Assembly (NCBI GenBank): GCA_040880805.1
Contig: JBBDHW010000019.1
Location: 88,121 to 146,602 of the forward strand
Length of the DNA: 58,482 nucleotides
Reading direction: 5' to 3'
Source: Acidimicrobiia bacterium
Lineage (GTDB): Bacteria; Actinomycetota; Acidimicrobiia; IMCC26256; DASPTH01
Under the pieces are notes generated by a model, which was not told where the DNA came from, did no database searches, and saw only the letters and a program-made list of their open reading frames with translations. Shown piece after piece: positions 34,606 to 43,160 of this stretch. Numbering within the stretch: the first letter of the stretch is position 1; every line of letters begins with the position of its first letter. Made by a program: the position numbers and the translations under genes.

Positions 34606-35163
34606 GTGAGCGCGCGACCAATCGACGGGCACGTGCACGAGTCTGCCGTCATCGAACCCGACGCGCTGATCGGCACTGGCACGATGATCTGGCACCACGC
34701 GCACGTTCGGTCCGGCGCGCGGATCGGATCGGGCTGCACCCTCGGAAAGAACGTCTACGTCGATGCCGGCGTGCAGATCGGTGACCGCGTGAAGATCCAG
34801 AACAATGTGTCGGTCTATGCCGGTGTCACCCTCGACGACGAGGTCTTCGTCGGGCCCAGCGCCGTGTTCACCAACGATCGCTACCCGCGTGCGACCAACG
34901 AGACGTGGCAGGTCGTTCCCACCCTCGTACGGCGCGGCGCGTCGATCGGCGCGAACGCGACGATTCGCTGCGGCATCGAGATCGGTTCCTTTGCTGCGGT
35001 CGGCGCCGGCGCGGTCGTGACGCGATCGATCGCCGACCATGAGCTCGTGGTGGGCAACCCGGCGCGCCACGCGGGCTGGGTGTGCCGGTGCGGTGCCGTC
35101 GTCAGCCATAGCGACGAGCGACCCGAGGACATGCGCTGCGCGGCCTGCCGCGCGCGCTCGTGA
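34606..35163 (+). CDS. UDP-3-amino-sugar N-acetyltransferase, WbpD/WlbB-like
   Basis: 185 residues of left-handed beta-helix (ALIGTGTMIWHHAHVRSGAR, GCTLGKNVYVDAGVQIGD, KIQNNVSVYAGVTLDDEVFV, GPSAVFTNDRYPR). The last motif is characteristic of WbpD/WlbB enzymes that acetylate the 3-amino group of UDP-2-acetamido-3-amino-glucuronate. The C-terminus carries four Cys (VCRCGA and MRCAAC), as in some members. The aminotransferase and oxidoreductase that would complete the pathway are the next two genes. The start GTG 34606 is backed by the -10 at 34593. Confidence 0.85.
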   Translation: MSARPIDGHVHESAVIEPDALIGTGTMIWHHAHVRSGARIGSGCTLGKNVYVDAGVQIGDRVKIQNNVSVYAGVTLDDEVFVGPSAVFTNDRYPRATNETWQVVPTLVRRGASIGANATIRCGIEIGSFAAVGAGAVVTRSIADHELVVGNPARHAGWVCRCGAVVSHSDERPEDMRCAACRARS

Positions 35164-36311
35164 TCTCGAAATCCCGCGCGCAGATCGTGCCCGAGCCGCC
35201 GATCTCCCTCAGCACGGTCGACATCGGCAGCGAGGAAGAGGAGCTCGTACTCCGCGTGCTCCGCTCCGGGCATTTGGCGCAGGGTGAGATGGTCGCGCAG
35301 CTCGAGGCCGGGTTTCGCTCGCTCTGCGGTGTGCAGCACGCGATCGCGGTGAGCTCCGGCACGGTTGCACTCGTCGGCGCGCTCGCCGCGCTCGGCATCG
35401 GGCCGGGTGACGAGGTGATCACGAGCCCGTTCACCTTCGTCGCGACCCTGAACGCGATCCTCGAGGTTGGGGCCACTGCACGGTTCGCCGACATCGACGC
35501 CGATGACTTCACGATCGACCCGGTGTCGGTGGAATCCTGCATCACCGCACGCACACGCGTGGTCATGCCCGTTCACCTCTACGGGCAACCGGCCGCGATG
35601 GACCGGCTCACGCCACTTGCACACGAGCGGGCCTTCGCGATCGTCGAGGACGCGGCACAGGCGCATGGCGCCGCGGTCGGAAACAAGCGCGCCGGTTCGT
35701 TCGGTGTGGGCTGCTTCTCGCTGTATGCGACGAAGAACGTCACCACTGGTGAGGGCGGGATCGTCACCACCGACGACGACGACGTCGCCGATCGAATCGG
35801 GCTGCTGCGCAACCAAGGCATGCGCGCGCGCTACGAGTACGTGCTGCCGGGGCACAACTGGCGCCTGACCGACCTGCAGGCCGCGATCGGTGTGCCCCAG
35901 CTCGGGCGGCTCGCGTCGATCTGCGAAGCCCGCCGGCGCAACGCGGAACGTCTCTCGGACGGCCTCGCCGGGATCGAAGGGATCGTCGTGCCCACGGTCG
36001 CGCCCGGACGATCACATGTGTTCCACCAGTACACCGTGCGCGTCACGTCGGATGCCGCGTGCGACCGGGACGCGCTCGCCGCACAGCTTGCGCGGCTCGG
36101 GATCGCCACCGGCGTCTACTACCCCCGAGTCGTGCACGACTACGAGTGCTATCGCGACCACCCGCTCGTCGTCGCCGATCCGACGCCGGTGGCCAGTCGG
36201 GCCGCAACCGAGGTGCTCTCGCTGCCGGTCCACCAGGGCCTCGACGACGGAGACCTCGACCGGATCGTCGACGGAGTGCGGAACACGGTCGCGGGCCGAG
36301 GCCCGCGCTAA
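35160..36311 (+). CDS. DegT/DnrJ/EryC1 sugar aminotransferase (WbpE/WlbC-like)
   Basis: 383 residues; PLP enzyme that places an amino group on a keto nucleotide sugar, most likely C3 of a UDP-2-acetamido-3-keto-hexuronate judging by its neighbours. The PLP lysine is in LYATKNVTTGEGG. Other motifs are AVSSGTVALVGALAALGIGP, SPFTFVATLNAILEVGA and EDAAQAHGA. The GTG overlaps the previous stop as GTGA. It has a paralogue at 38.5-39.7 kb of different specificity. Confidence 0.88.
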   Translation: MISKSRAQIVPEPPISLSTVDIGSEEEELVLRVLRSGHLAQGEMVAQLEAGFRSLCGVQHAIAVSSGTVALVGALAALGIGPGDEVITSPFTFVATLNAILEVGATARFADIDADDFTIDPVSVESCITARTRVVMPVHLYGQPAAMDRLTPLAHERAFAIVEDAAQAHGAAVGNKRAGSFGVGCFSLYATKNVTTGEGGIVTTDDDDVADRIGLLRNQGMRARYEYVLPGHNWRLTDLQAAIGVPQLGRLASICEARRRNAERLSDGLAGIEGIVVPTVAPGRSHVFHQYTVRVTSDAACDRDALAAQLARLGIATGVYYPRVVHDYECYRDHPLVVADPTPVASRAATEVLSLPVHQGLDDGDLDRIVDGVRNTVAGRGPR

Positions 36312-36324
36312 CCTGCGATCCCTG

Positions 36325-37320
36325 GTGCCCGGTCGTCAGCCGCTCCGCATCGTCCTCGTGGGCGCAGGCGCGATGGGCTCGCTCCACGCCCGTGCCCTCA
36401 CGCAGTCACAAGACACCGAGCTCGCGTGGGTCGTCGATCCGAATCGGGAGTCCGGCGAGCTGCTCGCGGAGCGGTTTCGCAGTCGTTGGACGCCCGAGCT
36501 CGACGGCTTCGACGGATGCGACGCGGTCATCGTGGCATCCCCCACGGCGACACACGTGAAGTGGGGTCTCCTCGCCCTCGAGGCCGGCCGCCCCGCGCTC
36601 GTCGAGAAGCCGCTCGCGGACTCGATCGACGACGTCCGGGTGCTCGTCGAGACGGCACGACGAAACGATGTTCCACTCATGTGCGGATTGCTCGAGCGCT
36701 TCAATGCTGCAGTTCTCACCGCGATGCAGATCGTCGAGGAACCCGTTCACGTGACGACGGTGCGTCACTCTCCGTACGCGCCCCGCATCGTCACCGGCGT
36801 CGCCCAAGACCTGCTGATCCACGATGTCGATCTCGTGTTGCGCCTGAGCGGTCGGCTGCCCTCGCGGGTAGATGCGCGGTTCGCCTATTGCCACCCAAGC
36901 TCGGAACCACGTGCCGAGGACATCGCGGAGGTCACGTGTGACTTCGGCGGCGAGATGCTGGCGTCTCTCTCGGTCAGCCGCGTCGCTCAGCGCAAGGTCC
37001 GCAGCCTCGTCGTCTCGGAGCTCGAGCGGCTCATCGAGGTCGACATGGTGCGCCAGGACATCACCATCTACCGCCATGTGCTCAACGAGGCGATGGACGG
37101 CGACGGCCCGGGCTATCGCCAGCAGACGATCATCGACATCCCCGCGATCCACGATGCGCGCGAACCGCTGATCGGCCAGCTCGAGATGCTCGTGGCCCTC
37201 ACGCGCGGAGAGGTCGACGCCGGCGCGGAGCTGGCCTCGTTGCTACCCCCGCATCTCGTCGTCGAGGAGGTCACGCGCGTCGCACGGGGCGATTGCAGCC
37301 CGACGCTCCTCGAGGCGTAA
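36325..37320 (+). CDS. GFO/IDH/MocA-family sugar oxidoreductase (WbpB/WlbA-like)
   Basis: 331 residues from GTG 36325. The Rossmann loop is IVLVGAGAMGSLHARAL, followed by the family motif VEKPLAD and an active-site region LIHDVDLVLRLSG (HD). The expected role is oxidation of C3 of a UDP-N-acetyl-hexuronate before transamination by the upstream enzyme. A TAACCT hexamer overlaps the previous stop (36309-36314), so a second leaderless start of transcription is possible. The UDP-GlcNAc 6-dehydrogenase (WbpA) this pathway needs is not in the window. Confidence 0.82.
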   Translation: MPGRQPLRIVLVGAGAMGSLHARALTQSQDTELAWVVDPNRESGELLAERFRSRWTPELDGFDGCDAVIVASPTATHVKWGLLALEAGRPALVEKPLADSIDDVRVLVETARRNDVPLMCGLLERFNAAVLTAMQIVEEPVHVTTVRHSPYAPRIVTGVAQDLLIHDVDLVLRLSGRLPSRVDARFAYCHPSSEPRAEDIAEVTCDFGGEMLASLSVSRVAQRKVRSLVVSELERLIEVDMVRQDITIYRHVLNEAMDGDGPGYRQQTIIDIPAIHDAREPLIGQLEMLVALTRGEVDAGAELASLLPPHLVVEEVTRVARGDCSPTLLEA

Positions 37321-37327
37321 CCGCGCC

Positions 37328-38521
37328 ATGCGCATCGCGTTGGTCAACAACTTCTTCCTCCCGCGCGCCAGCGGGAGCGCGCACCTGACCGAGGGGATCG
37401 CACGACGCCTTGCGACACGCGGTGCCGACGTGCTCGTGGTCACCGCTGCACACGACGGGGCGGAGGCCCTCGAAGCGCGCGACGGTTATCGCATCGTGCG
37501 CGTCCCGAGCCGCAGCCTCCCGAAATCGAACCTCACCATGCGCTTCGACGTGAACTTCACGCTCGGTCCGAGCAACGTACGTCGAGTGTCAGCCGCGCTC
37601 GACGAGTTCGACCCCGAGATCATCCATCAGCACGGGCAGTTCTTCGATCTGACCTTCATGACGTCGTGGTACGCGCGTCGGCGTCAGATCCCGACCGTCC
37701 TCTCGGTGCATACGCGACTCGAGCACACGAGCCCGTTCCACAACGTCGTGCTGGCGATCGGAGACATGACCCTCGTGCGAGCCATGGTCGTGCTCTCGCG
37801 GCCGCACGTCGTCGTGATGGATCGGCAGATGCACCGGTACGTCGTGCGCCGGTACCACGTGCCCGAGGATCGCCTCGTGCCCATCCCTGTCGGCGTCGAT
37901 CCGGCGAAGGTCGAGACGAATGGCGGAGCGGTCCGCCGCGCGCTCGGCCTCGAGAACCGGCCAATCGTGCTGTCGCTCGGCCATGTGATCCCGGTGCGCG
38001 ATCGCCTGGCCCTGGTGGAGGCGATGCCGATGCTGGTCGAGAAGCGCCCGGACGTTGCCGTCGTGGTCGTCGGGATCGTGTACGACGACCGCTTCATTCG
38101 GCGGGCGGAGGAGCTGGAGGTGGCCGACCACCTCGTCGTGACCGGCGGCATCACCAAGGACGAGGTGCCCGGCTACCTCGCGGCCGCCGACGTGGAGTCG
38201 CACGACCTCCAGGGCTTCGGACTGGGTACCGCGAGCCTCGAGACGATGGCGGCGGGCGTGCCGGTCGTGGCGAGCGTGCGCGACGACAACTTCCTGGGTT
38301 TCCGCCTGCGCTCGGGACGCGATCTCGTCCTGGTTCCCGAGGGCGACCCCGCCGCGCTCGCGACCGCCATCGTGGAACTCCTGGACGATCCGGAGCTCGC
38401 TCGTCGCGTGGCACGAGGCGGGCAGGAGCTGATCGAGGAGCGGTTCACGCTGGACGCAGTCACCGAGCTCCACGTGGAGCTCTACGAACGATTGATCGCA
38501 GACCGAGGTCGACGGGGATAG
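37328..38521 (+). CDS. Family 4 glycosyltransferase
   Basis: 397 residues with the GT-B fold. The N-terminal domain starts LVNNFFLPRASGSAHLTEGI; the C-terminal nucleotide-sugar site has GVDPAKVETN, VLSLGHVIPVRDRLALVEAM and the E-x7-E segment (GTASLETMAAGVPVVAS). It is probably a retaining enzyme working on a lipid-linked glycan at the inner membrane face. The gene is 7 bp after the oxidoreductase. Its last 40 bp overlap the convergent DegT gene. Confidence 0.88.
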   Translation: MRIALVNNFFLPRASGSAHLTEGIARRLATRGADVLVVTAAHDGAEALEARDGYRIVRVPSRSLPKSNLTMRFDVNFTLGPSNVRRVSAALDEFDPEIIHQHGQFFDLTFMTSWYARRRQIPTVLSVHTRLEHTSPFHNVVLAIGDMTLVRAMVVLSRPHVVVMDRQMHRYVVRRYHVPEDRLVPIPVGVDPAKVETNGGAVRRALGLENRPIVLSLGHVIPVRDRLALVEAMPMLVEKRPDVAVVVVGIVYDDRFIRRAEELEVADHLVVTGGITKDEVPGYLAAADVESHDLQGFGLGTASLETMAAGVPVVASVRDDNFLGFRLRSGRDLVLVPEGDPAALATAIVELLDDPELARRVARGGQELIEERFTLDAVTELHVELYERLIADRGRRG

Positions 38522-39681
38522 CGGAGGCGCGCGCTACCCGAGGTCGGCCGTACCGCCTCGATGACTGCGGCGCCGACGCGCTCGACATCGGCATCCGAGA
38601 GATCCGCGTACATCGGGATCGCCAGGTGGCGCGCGAAGAGGTCAGCGGAGATCGGGCAGGGCGCCCGCTCGCCGTACACCGGTTGCCCATACACCGGCTG
38701 CAGGTGCGATGCGTAGGTGCCGATGTTCGTCTGCACACCCAGCGCACGCAGCCGCGCCGCGACCCGCGAGCGCGACACCGACGGATCGAGCGTGACCACG
38801 TACGACTGCCAGGTGTGGTCGCGATCCTCGCCGACGGTGGGAACGAGCACCGCGTCGACACCCGCGAACAGCTCACCGTATCTCTCGGCAACTCTGCGCC
38901 GCGACGCGAGCAACCGTTCGAGCCGATCCAGCTGCACCAGCGCGATGGCCGCCTGAATGTCGCTCAGCTTGTAGTTGTACCCGAGCTGATCGAAGACCGG
39001 CACCGGCAGGTCGCCGGCATCCTCGCGGACGAGCGCGCTCTCCAACCCGAAGCACGAGAGCTTGCGTGCGGTGTCGGCGAGGGCACGGTTGTCGGTGACG
39101 ACCAGCCCACCCTCGCCGCTGGTGATGCCCTTCCTCGCGTGGAGCGAGATGCACGCGACGTCGGCGAGCGAACCGGCGGGTTGGGAGCGGTACGTCGCGC
39201 CGACGCTGCATGCGGCGTCCTCGAGCAGGAAGATCCCGTGACGGTCCGCGAGCTCGCGCAGCGGCCCGTAGTCCGCACACTGGCCGAACACGTCGACCGC
39301 CGCGATGCCGACGGTGGCCGAGCCGATCGCAGCCGCGGCGGCGTCGGGATCGATCGTCCCGGTGTCGGGGCGGACGTCGACGAACACCGGCGTGGCACCC
39401 GTGTAACAGACCGCGTGCCCGGTGGCCGGGTAGGTGTAATCCGCGACGAGCACTTCGTTGCCCGCGCCCACTCCGAGCGCCAAGAACGAGAGGTGCAGCG
39501 CGGCGGTGCAGTTGCTCACGGCGACCGCATGCTCGACACCACACTGCTTCGCGAATCGCGCTTCGAGCTCGGTTCCGCGCGGTCCCTGGCCGGCGACCCA
39601 GCCCGAGCGGAGCACCGCCCGGACCGCCTCGACCTCGTCGTCGTCGAACGTCGGGCGCGCCAGGGGAATGGGATCGCTCAT
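38482..39681 (-). CDS. DegT/DnrJ/EryC1 aminotransferase (second copy)
   Basis: 399 residues. The PLP-lysine segment is ISLHARKGITSGEGG; other motifs are AVSNCTAALHLSFLALGVG and LEDAACSVGATY. The pattern fits enzymes making 4-amino sugars such as perosamine or bacillosamine precursors, but specificity is uncertain. The C-terminal ~13 residues (LRYPRRPRSAINRS) are encoded opposite the end of the GT4 gene. ATG 39681 is about 28 nt from the predicted start at the palindromic promoter, with GGAAG as ribosome site. Confidence 0.87.
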   Translation of the reverse strand: MSDPIPLARPTFDDDEVEAVRAVLRSGWVAGQGPRGTELEARFAKQCGVEHAVAVSNCTAALHLSFLALGVGAGNEVLVADYTYPATGHAVCYTGATPVFVDVRPDTGTIDPDAAAAAIGSATVGIAAVDVFGQCADYGPLRELADRHGIFLLEDAACSVGATYRSQPAGSLADVACISLHARKGITSGEGGLVVTDNRALADTARKLSCFGLESALVREDAGDLPVPVFDQLGYNYKLSDIQAAIALVQLDRLERLLASRRRVAERYGELFAGVDAVLVPTVGEDRDHTWQSYVVTLDPSVSRSRVAARLRALGVQTNIGTYASHLQPVYGQPVYGERAPCPISADLFARHLAIPMYADLSDADVERVGAAVIEAVRPTSGSARLRYPRRPRSAINRS

Positions 39682-39709
39682 GCACCGCTTCCGGGTTGGA
39701 CGGTCGCGG

Positions 39710-39721
39710 GTAGCATGCTAC
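39710..39721. promoter_or_regulatory. Palindromic -10 element GTAGCATGCTAC shared by divergent genes
   Basis: The 12-bp perfect palindrome contains TAGCAT on both strands (39711-39716 plus, 39715-39720 minus). Each could serve as the -10 of one divergent gene, giving leaders of about 30 nt that both end in GGAAG before the ATG at 39758 (plus) and at 39681 (minus). It could also be a dimeric operator. Confidence 0.45.
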
Positions 39722-39757
39722 GCGTGACCTGCTCGCGTTCGCGAGCGGAAGCGCCTC

Positions 39758-41074
39758 ATGATGAAGCCACCGAGCACGAGCGCGCCACGGGTCCGAATCG
39801 TCACCGTGCACTACAACAGCGGCCCGATCACCCTCGACTGCATCCGGAGCCTGCTCGCGACGCGATGGCCGAAGGAGTTGCTCGAGATCGTGCTCGTCGA
39901 CAACGCGTCCCGTCACGGTATCGCCGCGCGGGTGCGAACCGAGTTCCCACAGGTGCGCGTCATCGAGAGCCCGACGAACGTCGGCTTCGCCGGCGGCTGC
40001 AACCTCGGCCTCCGTGACCTCGGTACCGTCGAGTACGTAGCGCTGGTCAACAACGACGCTGCCGTCGATCCGAACTGGCTCGAGCCACTGGTGCGGACCC
40101 TCGAGGCAGATCCGTCCCTCGGCGCGGCCTGTCCCAAGATCCTGTTCAACGAACGGTTCCGCGAGATTCACCTGACGTCGACGACCACTCGGCGCGGTCG
40201 AGGAGACCGGCGCCAACTCGGCGTGCGCGTCAGCGGCGCCCGCATCGGCGAGGACGATGTGTGGCGCAGAGTCCAGTTTGTTGCGGGCGCGTGGGAGTAC
40301 GAGCACGGTGGGGCGGGCGAGCCCTCGTTCCGGTGGCTCGGGCACGAGTCGATGCTCCGCCTCCCCGACCGAGAAGGTACGGCACGATTACGGCTCGCGG
40401 GCGACGGCGCGGCGGAGGTCACGGTGCGTTCCGGCACGACCAGCGCGGTGCTCCGGGTGAACCGCGACCCACAGTGGTACGACATCCCGTTGGCGCCACC
40501 CGCGCTGGACGTCGTCAACAATGCCGGCTGCGAACTCGCGCTCGGCGCGCTGGGAGCCGACCGTGGGCTGTACGACGCCGACGGCGTGCGGTACGCACAC
40601 GGCACCGACGTGTTCGCGTGGTGCGGCGCCGCGGTGCTGATGCCGGTGCGCTACTTCGAAGACATCGGTGTGTTCGACGAACGGCTCTTCCTCTACTCCG
40701 AAGACTTCGAGCTCGCATGGCGCGGCCGCGAGCGGGGCTGGCGCTACCAGTACGTACCCGAGTCGATCGTCCGCCACGTGCACACCGCGTCGAGCGTCGA
40801 CGGTTCGAACCTCAAGCTCTACTACGACGGCAGGAACCAACTGCTCGTCGCGCTCCGACACGCACCGCCGGGAGCGGCGGCGAAGGCCGTGATCCGCTAC
40901 TCCCGCGCGACCGCATCACGGGCGCTTCGCGACATCATGGCGCCCCTGCTCTCCGGCCGTCGACCCAGCTCGGAAGCAGTGACAATTCGCATACGCGCGC
41001 TGGGCAGTTTCGCACGCCTGGCACCGGCAATGATCCGTGAGCGCGCGCGACTTCGGCCGCCGGCCGGAAGGTAA
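39758..41074 (+). CDS. Family 2 glycosyltransferase with an inserted domain
   Basis: 438 residues. The GT-A fold shows VRIVTVHYNSGPITLDCIRS, LVDNASRHG, NVGFAGGCNLGL and the DxD-type NNDAAVDPNWLEPL. The C-terminal acceptor part has FAWCGAAVLMPVRYFEDIG and FLYSEDFELAWRGRERGW. Between them, residues ~150-260 are a beta-rich insert (RLRLAGDGAAEVTVRSGTTS, LRVNRDPQWYDIPLAP) not found in simple GT2 enzymes. The type resembles rhamnosyl- or galactofuranosyl-like transferases, but the sugar is unknown. Its end overlaps the next gene by 38 bp. Confidence 0.87.
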   Translation: MMKPPSTSAPRVRIVTVHYNSGPITLDCIRSLLATRWPKELLEIVLVDNASRHGIAARVRTEFPQVRVIESPTNVGFAGGCNLGLRDLGTVEYVALVNNDAAVDPNWLEPLVRTLEADPSLGAACPKILFNERFREIHLTSTTTRRGRGDRRQLGVRVSGARIGEDDVWRRVQFVAGAWEYEHGGAGEPSFRWLGHESMLRLPDREGTARLRLAGDGAAEVTVRSGTTSAVLRVNRDPQWYDIPLAPPALDVVNNAGCELALGALGADRGLYDADGVRYAHGTDVFAWCGAAVLMPVRYFEDIGVFDERLFLYSEDFELAWRGRERGWRYQYVPESIVRHVHTASSVDGSNLKLYYDGRNQLLVALRHAPPGAAAKAVIRYSRATASRALRDIMAPLLSGRRPSSEAVTIRIRALGSFARLAPAMIRERARLRPPAGR

Positions 41075-43088
41075 GGTCCAACGCCGCGGCGGCCGCCGAG
41101 GACGAGAACCGACGACCAGGAGAGCTCCGATTCGCACCGCGCTGACACGCTCGCGCGCACTTGGGCTCGACCTCTGGTTCCCGGTGGCGGTCGTCGGCGC
41201 AGCAATCGTGCTCAGCGCATTCGCCGTCTCGGGATCGAGCCTTGCGGCACTGTCCACGACGGGATCGCCGGACGAGAACGCCATCGTCACCGGCGAGGTT
41301 CGCGCCGTCCGGGCAGACGAGTACATCGCGATCTCGCCGATCAAGGTGGGACAGGCTCGCGCCGGTTTCCCGTCGCCGCGTACGTTCGGCCTCGGCGCGA
41401 TCGATGCGGGCGACTCGTGGCGTCCCCAAATCCCGTCGCGCAGCCCCGCCGCCGCGCTCTTCGCGCCGTTCAACCTCCCACTCGTGGTTCTGCCCGTCGT
41501 GCAGGGCTTCGCGCTCTACTGGTGGCTTCCGTTCGTTGGCTGCGCGCTCGGGCTCTACGCGTGGCTGCGACTCCTCGGCGTCGGTCGGGGCGTTGCCCTC
41601 GCGGCGTCGGTGGTCACGACCGCCTCACCCGCCGCGGTGTGGTGGTCGGGATGGCTGTGCCAGGTCATCGCGCAGGCGGTGGTGCCGTGCGCGGTGCTGC
41701 TCCTCGCAACCCGGTTGTGGACGCGCCGCCGCGGAATTGCCATCCCGGTCGCGGTCGTCGCCGGCCTCGCCGCTGCCAGTCTGCCCTGGGCCTACCAGCC
41801 CTGGAGCGTGCCCGCCGCCCTGTCGATCGGCAGCGTCACCGCGATCTGGGGCCTCGCGAGCCCGACCCGGCGTCGCCCGTTCCTCTGTGTCGCGGCGATC
41901 GCCGCCGGCGTCTTCGCGGCGGAGTCGGCGGTGTACCTCCTGCACGAGCGCTCGTACTACGAGGCCCTCGCCAGCACCGTGTACCCCGGGGAACGGCGAG
42001 AGGTGGGGGGCGGTGTCGGGATCGGCAAACTGCTCTCGAGCCTGTTCCCCTTCGCGCTCTCGGGAGACTCCGGCGCCTCGCTCATGCAGGAGAACCTGTC
42101 CGAGGTCTCGATGGGCTGGACCATCACCGCACCCGTGGCGATCTTCACGGCGATGCTCGGCAGGAGCGCGCTCCGTCGCGATCCCGATCGTGCCCTGCTC
42201 TGGGGATCGCTCGCGGTGACCGCGCTCGTGTCGGCGTGGTGTCTCATCCGGTGGCCGCGCGCGCTCGCGACCGTCACGATGCTGACGTTCTCTCCGGCAC
42301 CGCGCACCGCACCGTTCGTGGGGTTGACCGGAACCGTGTCGCTCGCGTTGTTGCTGGGAACCGAAGAGCGCCGCGAGAGCATTCGACGAGCGCTCGGCCG
42401 CAGCGGAGTGCTGCTCGTGGCCGCAGCGACGACGTTCGTCGCCGCGTGGGGAGCGACCGACTTTCGTCTGACGTTCCTGAATGTGTCGGAAGCACGTCTC
42501 GGCCTGGCCGTGCTCGTGGTCGGCGTGCTGGTCGTGCTGCTGTTCACACGATGGAGCGCCATTGCCGTCGGCGTGAGCCTCGCGATCGTCGTGGTCAGCG
42601 CCGCCGTCGTGAATCCGTTGATGCACGGTTTGGGCGAGCTCGCCGACTCACCAGCCGCTGCCGCGGTTCGGCGAATCAACGGCCGGGTTGTGGCGCCCGC
42701 GCACGGGACGTGGGCAGCCGACAGCATCTACGCCGATGCGCTCTTGAACGGACAGGGCGTGAACTCGTTGTCTTCGTACAACGACCCGGTCGACGAAGAC
42801 GCCTGGCGAATCCTGGATCCCCGGCGCGTCTCTGAACCCGCGTGGAACCGCTTCGGGTACATCGTGTTCGACTGGCAGGACGGAGCCGGAGAGCCCGTGA
42901 TCACCAACCCTGCTCCCGACATCGTGGCGGTGAAGATGGACCCGTGCGACGCGCGGCTGTCGAGGCTGCACATACGAGCGATTCTGTCGTCGAAGCCCTT
43001 GTCGTCGCAGTGCCTCACGAAGCTCGACGACATCGAGTGGCAGGGAACGCCGTATTCGGCGTACCGGATCAGATCGAGCGCTCGGTAG
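41037..43088 (+). CDS. Large multi-pass membrane protein, possibly GT-C-like
   Basis: 683 residues from GTG 41037, inside the 3' end of the GT2 gene. A basic N-terminus is followed by about 11-13 hydrophobic helices to residue ~540 (WFPVAVVGAAIVLSAFAV, LALLLGTEERRE loop, GLAVLVVGVLVVLLFTRW) and a ~140-residue outer domain ending near SAYRIRSSAR. A loop after the first helix is rich in charged and aromatic residues (VRADEYIAISPIKVGQ). The layout suggests a GT-C type glycosyltransferase or a YfhO-like protein acting outside the membrane. No Asp-based catalytic motif is certain, so function is open. Confidence 0.75.
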   Translation: MSARDFGRRPEGKVQRRGGRRGREPTTRRAPIRTALTRSRALGLDLWFPVAVVGAAIVLSAFAVSGSSLAALSTTGSPDENAIVTGEVRAVRADEYIAISPIKVGQARAGFPSPRTFGLGAIDAGDSWRPQIPSRSPAAALFAPFNLPLVVLPVVQGFALYWWLPFVGCALGLYAWLRLLGVGRGVALAASVVTTASPAAVWWSGWLCQVIAQAVVPCAVLLLATRLWTRRRGIAIPVAVVAGLAAASLPWAYQPWSVPAALSIGSVTAIWGLASPTRRRPFLCVAAIAAGVFAAESAVYLLHERSYYEALASTVYPGERREVGGGVGIGKLLSSLFPFALSGDSGASLMQENLSEVSMGWTITAPVAIFTAMLGRSALRRDPDRALLWGSLAVTALVSAWCLIRWPRALATVTMLTFSPAPRTAPFVGLTGTVSLALLLGTEERRESIRRALGRSGVLLVAAATTFVAAWGATDFRLTFLNVSEARLGLAVLVVGVLVVLLFTRWSAIAVGVSLAIVVVSAAVVNPLMHGLGELADSPAAAAVRRINGRVVAPAHGTWAADSIYADALLNGQGVNSLSSYNDPVDEDAWRILDPRRVSEPAWNRFGYIVFDWQDGAGEPVITNPAPDIVAVKMDPCDARLSRLHIRAILSSKPLSSQCLTKLDDIEWQGTPYSAYRIRSSAR

Positions 43089-43121
43089 AGGCGAGCGTCC
43101 GCGAGCCGTGGCCATGCGGCC

Positions 43122-43138
43122 CGGGCGCGAAGCGCCCG
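43122..43138. terminator. Hairpin between convergent glycan genes
   Basis: CGGGCGC (43122-43128) pairs with 43132-43138 across a GAA loop, in the 72-bp gap between two converging genes. The flanks carry a 12-bp direct repeat gtagaggcgagc (43085 and 43147). No T-run is present. Confidence 0.4.
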
Positions 43139-43160
43139 AGAGCGGAGTAGAGGCGAGCAT

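Noticed and set aside
41037-43088. Naming the large membrane protein an arabinosyltransferase to complete the DprE pathway
   Set aside because: It lacks a recognisable GT-C proline or Asp motif of Emb/Aft proteins; location alone is not enough.
43085-43158. 12-bp direct repeats gtagaggcgagc as attachment sites of an inserted element
   Set aside because: Only 50 bp lies between them, with no integrase nearby; they more likely flank a terminator hairpin.
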